The notes under the pieces were generated by a model. The model was given only the letters and a program-made list of their open reading frames with translations. It ran no database searches and had not been told where the DNA came from. Shown piece after piece: positions 27,532-36,229 of a stretch of 64,000 bases of DNA (position 1 is its first letter; each line of letters starts with the position of its first letter). Origin of the DNA: Larkinella humicola (GTDB lineage: Bacteria > Bacteroidota > Bacteroidia > Cytophagales > Spirosomataceae). The stretch covers positions 558,001 through 622,000 of the forward strand of contig NZ_VTWS01000006.1 of NCBI RefSeq assembly GCF_008727875.1, read 5' to 3'. The position numbers were made by a program, and so were the translations under genes.

Positions 27532-28599
27532 ATGTCAAAAAATAGAATATATTGGTTTTGTCAGATAGTCGGGTGGACGATGCTCATCATGGCAGAGTTC
27601 GCCATTTTTACATTTGAAGAAGGATACCGGTCTGATTTTTTTTACGAAGCGATTGCCACCATTATTCTGTGTATCCTGCTGACCCACCTGTACCGCCTGA
27701 TGATCAAACGATGGCGGTGGGTTCAATTGCCTTTCTTTCAACTGGTTCCCCGGGTTATTTTATCGGTTTTTGTATTGGCCGTCATCATGACCATCATCAA
27801 CCTCCCCATCGATAAACAGGTCCTTCCGGAATACCTTTCCGATGAACCCTCCATCGTTTTGGGCTATCTGTTGAACTGGGGAAAAAGCATGCTGGCCTGG
27901 GTTCTGAGTTACACCGCTTACCATTATGTGGAACGTTCCCGCGATGCCGAAATTGAAAAAATCCTGCTGAAAACCTCCATTCGCGAGTCCGAAGCCAAGG
28001 TTCTGCGGTCGCAGCTTAACCCGCATTTCGTCTTCAACGCCCTCAACAGCATCCGCGCGCTGGTGCTCGAAAATCCGACCAAAGCGCAGCAAAGCATCAC
28101 CCAACTCTCCAATATTCTCCGCAACTCGCTGCTGGCCGACCGCCGGAAAACCGTTGAACTGCGGGAAGAAATCAAAACTGTCGAAGATTACCTGGCCCTC
28201 GAAAAAGTCCGCTACGAAGACCGGCTGAACTGCCGTCTGGAGATCGATCCGAAAACCCAGTATTTGCAGGTGCCGCCTATGATGTTTCAAACGCTGGTTG
28301 AAAATGCCATCAAACACGGTGTTCAGAAAGCCATTTCCGGCGGTTTTGTCGAACTGACCACCTGGCTGGAAGACCGTCTGTTATACATCCGCATCCGCAA
28401 TACCGGCGTTCTGGGCAACACGGAAGCCTCGTCCGGCTTCGGACTCAAAAATACCTCCCAACGGCTCGAGTTGCTCTATGGCCCCGAAGCCAGTTTTCGC
28501 ATTCAGCAGGAGTCCGCCGACGTGGTGTGTGCCGACGTGGTCATTCCGCTGCAATCCGCCGGTGTATTCAAACGTACGGAAGAATTGAAACGGGTTTAA
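27532..28599 (+). CDS. LytS-type sensor histidine kinase (second system)
   Basis: 355 residues. N-terminal 130 residues contain about four TM helices with no large periplasmic domain. The His motif NPHFVFNALNSIRALV is near residue 163, the N-box LVENAIKHGVQKA near 257, and the glycine motif SSGFGLKNTSQRL near 300. It phosphorylates the LytTR regulator encoded after it; between the two genes lies hairpin E, whose left arm overlaps the stop codon. Order here is kinase then regulator, the reverse of the system at 23.7-25.5 kb. Confidence 0.94.
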   Translation: MSKNRIYWFCQIVGWTMLIMAEFAIFTFEEGYRSDFFYEAIATIILCILLTHLYRLMIKRWRWVQLPFFQLVPRVILSVFVLAVIMTIINLPIDKQVLPEYLSDEPSIVLGYLLNWGKSMLAWVLSYTAYHYVERSRDAEIEKILLKTSIRESEAKVLRSQLNPHFVFNALNSIRALVLENPTKAQQSITQLSNILRNSLLADRRKTVELREEIKTVEDYLALEKVRYEDRLNCRLEIDPKTQYLQVPPMMFQTLVENAIKHGVQKAISGGFVELTTWLEDRLLYIRIRNTGVLGNTEASSGFGLKNTSQRLELLYGPEASFRIQQESADVVCADVVIPLQSAGVFKRTEELKRV

Positions 28600-28701
28600 G
28601 GTTTGTCGTTTAAAGTTTAAGTTTTGACGTTTAACGATTCCGGTAACAATCAAACAACTTAAATGATAAACGCTTTAAACGTTAAACTCGAAACCTTAAA
28701 C
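28594..28701. repeat. Word-repeat hairpin E inside a two-component operon
   Basis: GTTTAAGGTTT at 28594-28604 pairs with AAACCTTAAAC at 28691-28701; further copies of the word GTTTAA(A)/TTTAAAC fill both arms imperfectly. The left arm overlaps the kinase stop codon and the right arm ends 8 bases before the regulator ATG, so it could modulate the kinase/regulator ratio. Confidence 0.75.
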
Positions 28702-28709
28702 AAAAAAAA

Positions 28710-29441
28710 ATGAAGACCCTTATCGTTGACGACGAGCGGCTGGCTCGGAATGAACTCCGCCGGTTGTTGGATAATTTCCCTAAAATTGAAGTGATCGGCG
28801 AAGCTGCCAACGCCGACGAAGCCCTGAAACTGATCGATGACCTTCAGCCGGAATTGCTCTTTCTGGATATTCAGATGCCGGGGAAAAACGGTTTCGAATT
28901 GCTCTCAGCCATCGATGGCAAATCGCCGGAAGTCATTTTCACAACGGCCTACGACGAATACGCCATCACGGCTTTTGAATACAATGCCCTGGATTACCTG
29001 CTCAAACCGATTGAATTAAACCGCCTGTCGGAAGCCATCAACCGCATTGAGGAGAACAGCCATGCCCCCGAAACGGAAGCCCCGCGCCGGGACACGAACA
29101 AGGTGCTGGGCGAAAACGACCAGGTGTTTGTCAAGGACGGCGAGAAATGCTGGTTTGTCAAACTCGGGAAAGTCCGGTTGTTCGAATCGATGGGCAATTA
29201 CGTCCGGCTGCATTTCGATGATCAGAAACCGCTGGTACTGAAGTCATTGAACAGCCTGGAAGACCGCCTGGACCCCAACACGTTTTTCCGCGCCAACCGC
29301 AAGCACATCATCAACCTGCCCTGGATCGACAAGATTGAGCCGTGGTTCAGCGGTGGCCTGCTGGTGACCCTGAAAGGGGGCGACAAAATCGAAATCAGCC
29401 GCCGTCAGGCCATCCGGTTCAAGGAGTTGATGAGCCTTTAA
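28710..29441 (+). CDS. LytTR-family response regulator (second system)
   Basis: 243 residues. Receiver domain with DDE at 7-9, phospho-acceptor Asp53 in LLFLDIQMPGKNG, Thr in FTTAYDEYA and Lys in YLLKPIEL. LytTR DNA-binding domain about 140-243, including TFFRANRKHIINLPWI and KIEISRRQAIRFKELM. Cognate of the preceding LytS-type kinase. Confidence 0.95.
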   Translation: MKTLIVDDERLARNELRRLLDNFPKIEVIGEAANADEALKLIDDLQPELLFLDIQMPGKNGFELLSAIDGKSPEVIFTTAYDEYAITAFEYNALDYLLKPIELNRLSEAINRIEENSHAPETEAPRRDTNKVLGENDQVFVKDGEKCWFVKLGKVRLFESMGNYVRLHFDDQKPLVLKSLNSLEDRLDPNTFFRANRKHIINLPWIDKIEPWFSGGLLVTLKGGDKIEISRRQAIRFKELMSL

Positions 29442-29442
29442 T

Positions 29443-29553
29443 GGGTTAAGAGTTAAAAATTAAGAGTTAAGAGTTAAAAGGAGCCACCGTTGGTCGGCTG
29501 ACGCAGTCACTTGGCACCGCAACTCTTAACTCTTAATTTTTAACTCTTAACTC
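29443..29553. terminator. Word-repeat hairpin F between convergent genes
   Basis: 33-base arms at 29443-29475 and 29521-29553 with a single mismatch and a 45-base loop. Arms consist of the repeated word GTTAAGA/GTTAAAA. The right arm contains the stop codon and last codons of the TPR gene. Position between convergent genes fits a bidirectional terminator. Confidence 0.9.
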
Positions 29554-31031
29554 TCCCCTCCTAATTCATTCAACGCGGCCCGGGCTTTGTTGTCGATGCT
29601 GTTTTTGTATTCGTGTTTTTTGTAGCTCAGTGCCTTCTGAAAGTACTGCCGGGCTTTGGCCAGGTTGCGCTTTTGCTGGTAGATGTAACCGAGTTGCAGG
29701 GCCGCCGTCGCGCCGTGCGACAACTGGTCGGTTTCGCTCAGACTCACGGCCCGCTCCAAATACGGCAACGCTTCCTCGGCATCGCCCGCGCGCTGGTAAA
29801 TCCGGCCTTTGCGGTAATTAAACTCGGCTTTTTCGTTCAAAAGCGGAAATGAAGATTCGGAATAGTTCTTCAAGGTCGCCAGGGCGGTCTCGTAAAAACC
29901 GCCATCAGTCGCCAGCCGGGCCTTCATCAGAATTTTCTGCCGGGGCGAAACGCCTTTTTTAAAATACGATTCCGCGAATTTCTGAGCTGCCTTGTCCGAC
30001 TCCACGACGGCACCACCTACCTGATTAACCTGCCGAAGGTATGGCAGGGCTTTGGCGTCGTCGTCCTGGAGCCAGTAGCACAGAAACAGTTTGTAGTACG
30101 TGTCTTTCAGGAAGTTAACGCCTTTGTATTGACTCAGAAAGGTACGGTAAACCGTAGTCGCCTGTTGATAATCAGCTTTCTGAAGCAGAATATCGGCTTT
30201 TAAATCTTCCAGAATCGGGAACGAAAGGTAATCGGGGCCGGTGGGCCGGTCGTTCAGAAGAGCCAGAGCGTCCTCACTCCGGGCATCTTTCATGAATACG
30301 GAAGTAGCAAAAAAACTCAGCAGCAGGTTATCCGGATTGTCCTGCACCATTTTTTTAAGATTGGCCGCATCCGCTGCCGTAAATTTCAGCACATAGGCCC
30401 GAAGCAGGAGATCGATCAGCCGCGCTTCGGTTTGAAAAATGGCGTCTTTCTGCGAAACCGTCCGAAGCTCCTGCATTCCCTGTTTGATGTTCCCACGCAG
30501 TCCCAGCATTCGGGTTACCCAGGTGTAATTATCGGGAACGGCCCCAATCATGACGTGCAGCAGCCCCAGCGATTTGTAGGTGGGCAGAAAACCGGGGAAT
30601 TTTTTGCGGTTTTCCTCCAGCAGCTTATACGCCCGGATCACATCCCAGCAGGCGCTGGCTTCCTGCCCGAACTTGAGTTTGACAAACGCCCAATGCAACC
30701 GCACTTCGGCCTGGGCAAACCGCTGCCAGGGGGAGTTTTCGTCCAGATCCCGGAGCTGGTCAAGCCGCTGATCCTCCCGGTCCGACCACTGACTGTAGAG
30801 CTTCCGGTCGTCGGAAACCAGCAGCGTGACCATATCAGCCAGATTATCGACGTAAATCGCCACGCCATTTTCACGCGCCAACTCACCCGCCAGCGTCTGC
30901 CGGCCGTCCTGTACTTTCAGTTTCAGCACGTCGGCATAGGCGCGCTGAAGCGGGGGTGTAAAGTCGAAGTCGGCGGCCTGGAGCCGGGTAAACGTTCCAA
31001 TGAAAGCCAACAAAAGCAATAGAATCCGCAT
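29547..31031 (-). CDS. Secreted tetratricopeptide-repeat protein
   Basis: 494 residues from the ATG giving the signal peptide MRILLLLLAFIGTFTRLQA; longer upstream frame is not signal-like. Three or more TPR units are recognisable at the C-terminus (KAEFNYRKGRIYQRAGDAEEA; ALQLGYIYQQKRNLAKARQY), with divergent helical repeats before. TPRs mediate protein contacts in the periplasm. Preceded by the terminator of the zinc-ribbon gene, so probably transcribed separately. Function unknown. Confidence 0.85.
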   Translation of the reverse strand: MRILLLLLAFIGTFTRLQAADFDFTPPLQRAYADVLKLKVQDGRQTLAGELARENGVAIYVDNLADMVTLLVSDDRKLYSQWSDREDQRLDQLRDLDENSPWQRFAQAEVRLHWAFVKLKFGQEASACWDVIRAYKLLEENRKKFPGFLPTYKSLGLLHVMIGAVPDNYTWVTRMLGLRGNIKQGMQELRTVSQKDAIFQTEARLIDLLLRAYVLKFTAADAANLKKMVQDNPDNLLLSFFATSVFMKDARSEDALALLNDRPTGPDYLSFPILEDLKADILLQKADYQQATTVYRTFLSQYKGVNFLKDTYYKLFLCYWLQDDDAKALPYLRQVNQVGGAVVESDKAAQKFAESYFKKGVSPRQKILMKARLATDGGFYETALATLKNYSESSFPLLNEKAEFNYRKGRIYQRAGDAEEALPYLERAVSLSETDQLSHGATAALQLGYIYQQKRNLAKARQYFQKALSYKKHEYKNSIDNKARAALNELGGES

Positions 31032-31088
31032 GGTGCGAAAGTAAGAATTCCTGAACCTGTTTCGGGGTAATTCTCGAAACAGGGATAC

Positions 31089-31118
31089 AAAAAAAAGGCC
31101 ACCACCCGGCGACCTTTT
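31089..31118 (-). terminator. Intrinsic terminator after the zinc-ribbon gene
   Basis: On the minus strand an 11-bp stem (AAAAGGTCGCC with GGTGGCCTTTT, allowing two G-U pairs) closes a GGGT tetraloop and runs into eight U. It lies 22 bases after the stop of the zinc-ribbon protein. Confidence 0.8.
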
Positions 31119-31139
31119 CACGAAAAAGAATACGATCAA

Positions 31140-31889
31140 TTACCGACGCGACGAGACCGGTTCGGGAACGCCTTCGACATCGGCGAAAACCCGTCCGCAA
31201 TGCTCGCAAACGATGATTTTCTTTTTATCCCGGATGTCGGCCTGCCGCTGGGGTGGCACGACGTTGAAGCAACCGCCACAGGCACCGCGTTTCACGACCA
31301 CAACTGCCAGGCCGTTCAGGGCGTTTTCCCGGATTTTATTGTAAGACTTCAGCAGGCGCTCTTCGATGTGCGTTGCCTGGTCGTCACGGTCTTTCAGTAA
31401 AGCTTTCTCCTCATCCCGGCTTTCGGACGTGATTTGGTTCAGCTCCTGCATTTTCGCTTTCAGATCTTCCTTGCGTTCGTCCAGCGCCGACTGCGTTGCT
31501 TTAATTTCTTCCTGCTTGTTGCGGATTTTGAACGAGGCTTCGTTGATCTTTTTGTCGGCCAGTTCAATTTCCAGGGTCTGCAGTTCCACTTCTTTCGAGA
31601 TGGCGTCAAACTCGCGGTTGTTGCGAACGTTCATCTGCTGATCCTTATACCGGGTAATCAGCTTCTCCGAATCCTTCTTAATCGCTTTGTTCCGGTCGAT
31701 TTCCTCCTCTAACACCTGAATATCGGCGTTGAATTTACCGATTCGGGTTTCAAATCCGGCAATATCATCTTCCAGATCACGCACCTCTTCCGGTAGGTCA
31801 CCGCGGATCTTTTTTAGTTCATCAAGCTGAGAATCAATTGATTGAAGTTTAAGAAGTGCTTCGAGTTTTTGAGCAATCGTCAGTTCCAT
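31140..31889 (-). CDS. Coiled-coil protein with C4-type zinc ribbon (DUF164/CT398-like)
   Basis: 249 residues. Residues 10-180 are a long antiparallel coiled coil; the C-terminus has a zinc ribbon with Cys pairs CGGC (near 202) and CEHC (near 226). The family is conserved beside Nif3-like genes in many bacteria, as here (18-base gap). Structural work on CT398 suggested binding to sigma-54 in Chlamydia, but the general role is unclear; nucleic-acid or protein contacts are assumed. Confidence 0.9.
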   Translation of the reverse strand: MELTIAQKLEALLKLQSIDSQLDELKKIRGDLPEEVRDLEDDIAGFETRIGKFNADIQVLEEEIDRNKAIKKDSEKLITRYKDQQMNVRNNREFDAISKEVELQTLEIELADKKINEASFKIRNKQEEIKATQSALDERKEDLKAKMQELNQITSESRDEEKALLKDRDDQATHIEERLLKSYNKIRENALNGLAVVVVKRGACGGCFNVVPPQRQADIRDKKKIIVCEHCGRVFADVEGVPEPVSSRR

Positions 31890-31907
31890 TCGTGCGGTTT
31901 TATCTGC

Positions 31908-33029
31908 CTATAAGTAGTATAGCACCGGGTTGGTGTCTATTTCGGACAAAATTACCGCAAAGGTATCATTTTTTTTCAACAAATACTGTTGAATCAAGTC
32001 TTTAGTAAATACTTCGCTTTCGTAATGTCCAATGTCTGCAATGATAATACGCGAGTCGGCGTCAAAAAATTCATGGTATTTGTAATCCGCCGTAATAAAT
32101 ACGTCGGCCCCGGCCCGCAGGGCGTCATTCAGTAAAAAACCGCCCGCTCCTCCGCACACCGCCACCCGATGCACCGGTTGCCCGTGCAAAGCCGTATGAC
32201 GAATCACCGACAGGCTCATCTGCGTTTTCAGATGGGCTAAAAAATCCGCTTCGCTGAGTGGTTCCGGCAATTCGCCCACGGCTCCCGAACCCACCTCCTG
32301 ATTTTCGTTCGTCAGGGCAGTCAGGTAATGGGCGACTTCTTCGTAGGGATGCGCTTTCCGCAAAGCCGCCAGCACGTTAGGCTGAAGGTAGGCTGGAAAG
32401 AGGACTTCAATCCGGTTTTCGTGCGCCCGGGTGTCTTCGCCCGACCTTCCAAGCGCAGGCTCCGACGCATCACTCCCCCGGAATGTGCCCGTTCCTTCGG
32501 TCCGGAAACTGCAATGGTCATACTGCCCGATCTGCCCAACGCCGGCTTCGTATAGCGCATTTAAAACCGTCTGCGTGGCTTCCTTGAACGCTGGCCCTTC
32601 CTGCTCATTCGGCACGAACGTGACCAGCTTCATCAACACGTCCGATTTCGGAGCCAGAATCCGTACCTTCTGCAACCCCAGTTGGTCGGCAATCCTGAAA
32701 CTCACACCACCCGCGATGTTGTCCAGGTTGGTGTGGGCGGCATAGAGAGCCACATCATTTTTGATGGCCTTGATCACCACCCGCTCCACGTAATTCCGGC
32801 CGTTGAACTTTTTCAAACCCCGGAACACAATCGGGTGATGCGCCACGATGAGGTTGCAGTTTTTCCGAATCGCTTCCTCCACCACGGCTTCCGTGACGTC
32901 GAGGGTGACCAGAATGCCGGTTACTTCAGCGGCAGCGTCCCCGACGATCAGCCCCGCATTGTCGTAGCTTTCCTGATAGGCCAGCGGAGCCCAGGCTTCC
33001 AGGCAGGTCGTGATATCGCGTATTGTCAT
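31908..33029 (-). CDS. Nif3-like dinuclear metal-centre protein (GTP cyclohydrolase I type 2 family)
   Basis: 373 residues, the long form with an inserted CutA-like alpha/beta domain (about 140-240) between the two Nif3 halves. Metal ligands are visible as VAHHPIVF (near 63), AAHTNLDN (near 98) and the C-terminal DIGHYESE (near 330). Members form hexamers around a dimetal site. The true substrate is disputed. It overlaps the upstream DinB gene by 4 bases and precedes the zinc-ribbon gene, forming a tight operon. Confidence 0.93.
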   Translation of the reverse strand: MTIRDITTCLEAWAPLAYQESYDNAGLIVGDAAAEVTGILVTLDVTEAVVEEAIRKNCNLIVAHHPIVFRGLKKFNGRNYVERVVIKAIKNDVALYAAHTNLDNIAGGVSFRIADQLGLQKVRILAPKSDVLMKLVTFVPNEQEGPAFKEATQTVLNALYEAGVGQIGQYDHCSFRTEGTGTFRGSDASEPALGRSGEDTRAHENRIEVLFPAYLQPNVLAALRKAHPYEEVAHYLTALTNENQEVGSGAVGELPEPLSEADFLAHLKTQMSLSVIRHTALHGQPVHRVAVCGGAGGFLLNDALRAGADVFITADYKYHEFFDADSRIIIADIGHYESEVFTKDLIQQYLLKKNDTFAVILSEIDTNPVLYYL

Positions 33030-33547
33030 TTTAGGCCATAGCGTTCCGCCAGGATGTTCAGGTGATGCCGCTCGTGTCCGGCCAGAATGGAAAAAAAGGC
33101 GCGGGCCGACAAGGGCGAGCCGTTGGCGGTTCCGATCCGTTGCTGGGCTTCTTCCGCCAGGCTTTCGGCCAGGGCCAGGGTCGACTGCCGGACGAAACCG
33201 TAGTGCGTCACCAATTGCTGCTGCGACTGCGCGCTAAAATTGGCATTGTCGACGTACACGTTTTCGTCAAAACCCGGCAACGATTGCTGTTCACCCCGTG
33301 CGATGCACAGGGCACGGTAGGTAAAAATCCGCTCGGTATCGATCATGTGGCCCAGCATTTCTTTCGGCGACCATTTTCCGCTAGCATACCGGTAGTCCTG
33401 CTGAACGACGGTTAGATTTTTATACAAACTTTCTACCATCGCCTGCTGCTGTCGCAAAAGGTCAATAACGTTCTCGGTATCAACCAGATCGATGTATTTG
33501 GCAAAAAAGCTCCCTGCCGGGTACTCAGTCGGAAATGGTTTTTTCAT
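33026..33547 (-). CDS. DinB/YfiT-family putative metal-dependent hydrolase or transferase
   Basis: 173 residues, four-helix DinB fold. The metal-binding His triad is present: His in EMLGHMIDTE near 66, and the pair in GHERHHLN near 160. Members include thiol transferases (BshC-independent bacillithiol S-transferases, mycothiol maleylpyruvate isomerase), but this one has no substrate clue. First gene of the operon leading to Nif3-like and zinc-ribbon proteins. Confidence 0.88.
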   Translation of the reverse strand: MKKPFPTEYPAGSFFAKYIDLVDTENVIDLLRQQQAMVESLYKNLTVVQQDYRYASGKWSPKEMLGHMIDTERIFTYRALCIARGEQQSLPGFDENVYVDNANFSAQSQQQLVTHYGFVRQSTLALAESLAEEAQQRIGTANGSPLSARAFFSILAGHERHHLNILAERYGLK

Positions 33548-33578
33548 CCTTTTTTATCTGTTTTTTTTGGCAAAGGTA

Positions 33579-33608
33579 TTGCGTAATGTCTAAAAGCAGC
33601 TACCTTTG
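33579..33608 (+). promoter_or_regulatory. Promoter of the tRNA-Asp gene
   Basis: TTG at 33579-33581 and a perfect -7 box TACCTTTG at 33601-33608 with a 19-base spacer. Transcription would start near 33614, about 30 bases before the mature tRNA. This is the best match to the phylum's promoter pattern in the window. Confidence 0.7.
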
Positions 33609-33644
33609 CACCACGTTTTCAGGAAATGAAGGCGGAATAAAAAT

Positions 33645-33718
33645 GGATCGGTAGTTCAGTTGGTTAGAATGCCGCCCTGTCACGGCGGAGGTCGCGGGTT
33701 CGAGTCCCGTCCGATCCG
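33645..33718 (+). tRNA. tRNA-Asp (anticodon GTC)
   Basis: 74 bases with a full cloverleaf: acceptor GGATCGG pairing with CCGATCC plus discriminator G, D-arm around AGTTCAGTTGGTTAGA, anticodon stem CCGCC/GGCGG with loop CTGTCAC (anticodon GTC at 33679-33681) and T-arm GCGGGTTCGAGTCCCGT. CCA is not encoded. The low-GC island begins just downstream, but no copy of the tRNA 3' end was found on the far side. Confidence 0.97.
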
Positions 33719-33760
33719 CTCACAAGCGGGAAGATCCCTCAAAGAATCTGATTTTAGTTT

Positions 33761-33786
33761 AAAAGCCCGTTTCTACGGGCTTTTTT
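33761..33786 (+). terminator. Intrinsic terminator of tRNA-Asp transcript
   Basis: AAAAGCCCGT (33761-33770) and ACGGGC with following T run (33775-33786) form a strong stem with a TTCT loop and a six-T tail. Confidence 0.9.
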
Positions 33787-33870
33787 ATTGCCCTCACTTT
33801 TTAGCCTGCCTGGAATACGCCCTGTAGTATATCGCATTTTTGGGTACACCCCAAAAAAAATCTGGGTACA

Positions 33871-33881
33871 CCCCCCCCCCC
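33871..33881 (+). repeat. Homopolymeric C11 tract
   Basis: Eleven consecutive C residues directly after the second TGGGTACA copy. Tracts of this length slip during replication. No reading frame crosses it, so any effect would be on transcription. Confidence 0.85.
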
Positions 33882-34233
33882 GCTGTCATTTTTTCATACA
33901 AACAACATAATTGCTAAATCGGGGATTTTTTCTAAAATCTTCCACTTAATCCAATCAGGTTGTGCTCTCGCACAAAAAATGCACGTTTTCTTAACGACAT
34001 ACGTGTTTCATCAAAGAAGCGTTTTTGAAAGACCCTTGTGTAGGCAACATTTTTATGCAATATGCCCAGCCTGCTCAGGGGCAAAAATCCACAGCAGTCT
34101 GCAAAAGCAGCTTTTACATTTCATTAACATTCTTTTACTAGCCCTCTAACACATCTCAGCGCAAAGACTGGTAGGTTTGTTGAAATTCGTCAAAAAGACC
34201 CCTGTAACCGAAAGTATATGGAGAAGGCAAGGA

Positions 34234-34353
34234 ATGTGTTTTTTTGCTAATCCGGGAATTTTGCAAGCTGACAATGGAAGGATCTGGTTTGGCAGGTTTG
34301 GATCAATGCACGGAGTGTATCGTCATGATGGAAAGATTATCACAGTCTTTTAA
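34234..34353 (+). pseudogene. Relic of a Reg_prop-type beta-propeller protein
   Basis: A 39-codon frame encodes ADNGRIWFGRFGSMHGVYRH followed by DGKIITVF and a stop. The pattern NGxIWFG...GVYRxDGKxxTxF is that of the repeated blade in two-component-regulator propeller proteins of Bacteroidota. Only part of one blade is present, with no signal peptide or further blades upstream, so it is most likely the 3' remnant of a larger gene. Confidence 0.55.
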
Positions 34354-34442
34354 CGTAAAAAGGGGCAGAAAAAAAGTGTATGGTCCACTGGTTACTTTCC
34401 GCTAATTACGAATTCATATGGGTTTACTTTAAATGAAAAAAA

Positions 34443-35546
34443 ATGAAAAAATTAGTTGTGTTTATTCCGGCGATCCTCCTGGTATTATTTCTACTGAATT
34501 CTTTTGTGCTAAAAGAAAAGGGAGCAAAAAAGGAAGCAATAAAAGACGGCAAATCAGCGGGAATTGTCAACATCATTTTTAAATCTACTGATGGCGGACA
34601 AACCTGGCAGGACATTAGCGAAGGACTGCCTGAAAAATTGCAGAAAGCAGGTGTATGGAGAGATGGGTTCTTTGCAAATGACCGTGGGGTTTATTTACGT
34701 GCTGGAAATGGGTTTTATCACAGTGACCCTAATTCTACATCCCCTTTTTGGACAAAAGAAATTTTCCCTGGTAAACAACGTAACATTGCACCTGGCAAAA
34801 ATGGGATATTTGCCTATGATTTCAAGGGGCAATTTTTACAAAAAATAAACGGAACGAGTAATTGGTCACCCGTGTATACGGATTTTCAAGAGCAAGCCTT
34901 ACGCCTAAACGGAACGATAGATTATTATTACACGAATTATAAAGTAAAATTCGTACGTACCGTTTTTGAAACTGCCGGAGGAACCGTTTTCATCGTTTCC
35001 AGTAACAGTCTTTTTAGATCGACTAACCATGGAGAAACCTGGAAGCAAGTGCATGCTGGGGGCGGAGCAATGAATTTGGCAGAGTCAAACGGTGTCCTTT
35101 TGGCTACCTGCAGAGAGGGAATATTGAGATCCACCGATGATGGTCAAAACTGGGAACGTGTGATCAGTGAAGGAGGTGCTGGCATCGCTGTGGAACGTAT
35201 TAATGGAGGATTTGCTGCTATAGTAAACAACACAATAACTCAAAAAAACAGCATACACATTTCACTGGATAGTGGAAAAACCTGGAATGCCACGGGCGAA
35301 GAACTTCAACCTTCCTGGAGTAGTTTAGTAATGGAAAAAATAGGCTTACTTCAATCTTCATCGGATATTTTATCAATTAAACAAATGGGTAACTATCTAA
35401 TATGTGGTCGCTCAGATGGTATATTCCGGTCATCTGACATGGGCAAAACGTGGCAACAACTATTCCTTCCTGTTACCGAAAATTATGGCTTCAATTTGTC
35501 TGTTTCGGGCAACGTGATCTATGTCATACCAAATAAAGGATGTTAA
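34443..35546 (+). CDS. Membrane-anchored BNR/Asp-box beta-propeller protein
   Basis: 367 residues, visibly AT-richer than the surroundings. One N-terminal TM anchor (LVVFIPAILLVLFLLNSFVL) precedes a propeller with at least five Asp-box motifs: STDGGQTWQD near 44, STNHGETWKQV near 197, STDDGQNWERV near 231, SLDSGKTWNAT near 276 and SSDMGKTWQQL near 334. Asp-boxes occur in sialidases, sortilin-like and photosystem-assembly-type propellers; catalytic sialidase residues are not evident, so a binding/structural role is more likely. Composition and the neighbouring relics suggest acquired DNA. Confidence 0.8.
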   Translation: MKKLVVFIPAILLVLFLLNSFVLKEKGAKKEAIKDGKSAGIVNIIFKSTDGGQTWQDISEGLPEKLQKAGVWRDGFFANDRGVYLRAGNGFYHSDPNSTSPFWTKEIFPGKQRNIAPGKNGIFAYDFKGQFLQKINGTSNWSPVYTDFQEQALRLNGTIDYYYTNYKVKFVRTVFETAGGTVFIVSSNSLFRSTNHGETWKQVHAGGGAMNLAESNGVLLATCREGILRSTDDGQNWERVISEGGAGIAVERINGGFAAIVNNTITQKNSIHISLDSGKTWNATGEELQPSWSSLVMEKIGLLQSSSDILSIKQMGNYLICGRSDGIFRSSDMGKTWQQLFLPVTENYGFNLSVSGNVIYVIPNKGC

Positions 35547-35765
35547 AAAACGCCAAATTCAGAAATAATGTGCGGGCTGTCTCTTCAGCAGATTCCTCAC
35601 AAATCTAAAAGTAAAATCTTCATAGGTGAACCGGGAGAAAGACAGCATCAATCAGCGGAGTTTGCGCTCCCATTCCAAATAGCACTTGTTGTGTCGGGCC
35701 GAAGCATCGACCCGTATCAATCCTCGGCAACTGGGGTTGTTGCGGGCCTAGTATTCCACAGGGCC

Positions 35766-36229
35766 AACTTACCTGTCCGGAACGGATTGCACTTCCCCAC
35801 GCCCGTGGCATTGTGTTCGTGGAAACGAAACAAATTATCCATTGCGAAGCGGATCGTAACGACACACGGTTTCACCTGGAAAACGGAGAACTGTACATGG
35901 TGGCTAAAACCCTTGGCGATGTCCGGGAGGCCCTTGAAATGGGTAATTTCGTGCGGGTTCATCGACAGTTCATCGTTAACCTGGATCATAGTCAGAAACG
36001 GGTTTGGGGTGAGTGGAGGTATCTGCTGCTGAGCAATGGGGTCCGTAATCCCGTGTCCCGCCAGCAGAAAGACCGGCTGATGGAGCGATGTGGTTGGGTA
36101 GGAGGATTCAACAGGGTAAGCCGAGCGATTCACGAAACCGAACGTCCTGGGAAAAATGAGTGTCATCATCGACACCGCAACTTTCGGCCCTTTTGTGTTT
36201 ATTTGCTCTTCCTTCACCCCTACCCATGA
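35766..36229 (+). pseudogene. Degenerate LytTR DNA-binding-domain gene
   Basis: The segment from about 35801 encodes a good LytTR domain (GIVFVETKQIIHCEAD, FVRVHRQFIVNLDHS, LLLSNGVRNPVSRQQKDRL). The expected preceding strand (LPVRNGLHFP) is found in another frame at 35769-35798; one extra C in the CCCC run at 35795-35798 would join them. No ATG start is present in either frame and the frame runs past the normal family end to overlap the next start codon. This fits an inactivated orphan LytTR regulator. If translated at all, GTG 35813 would be the start. Confidence 0.55.

Larger units (their letters stand above)
33787..34442. other. AT-rich region downstream of tRNA-Asp
   Basis: About 650 bases without an intact gene. 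It contains two copies of TGGGTACACCCC (33841-33852 and 33863-33874), the second running into a tract of eleven C (33871-33881), and near its right end a short relic of a propeller protein (listed separately). Nothing else recognisable was found; codon-like periodicity is absent in 33890-34200. Confidence 0.6.

Noticed and set aside
29443-29553. Repeated words read as a possible CRISPR array
   Set aside because: Repeats are contiguous, very short and arranged as an inverted repeat, without spacers or cas genes.
33719-36225. Search for a duplicated tRNA-Asp 3' end as an attachment site
   Set aside because: No copy of the T-arm/acceptor sequence was found downstream, so an att-bounded element is not claimed.
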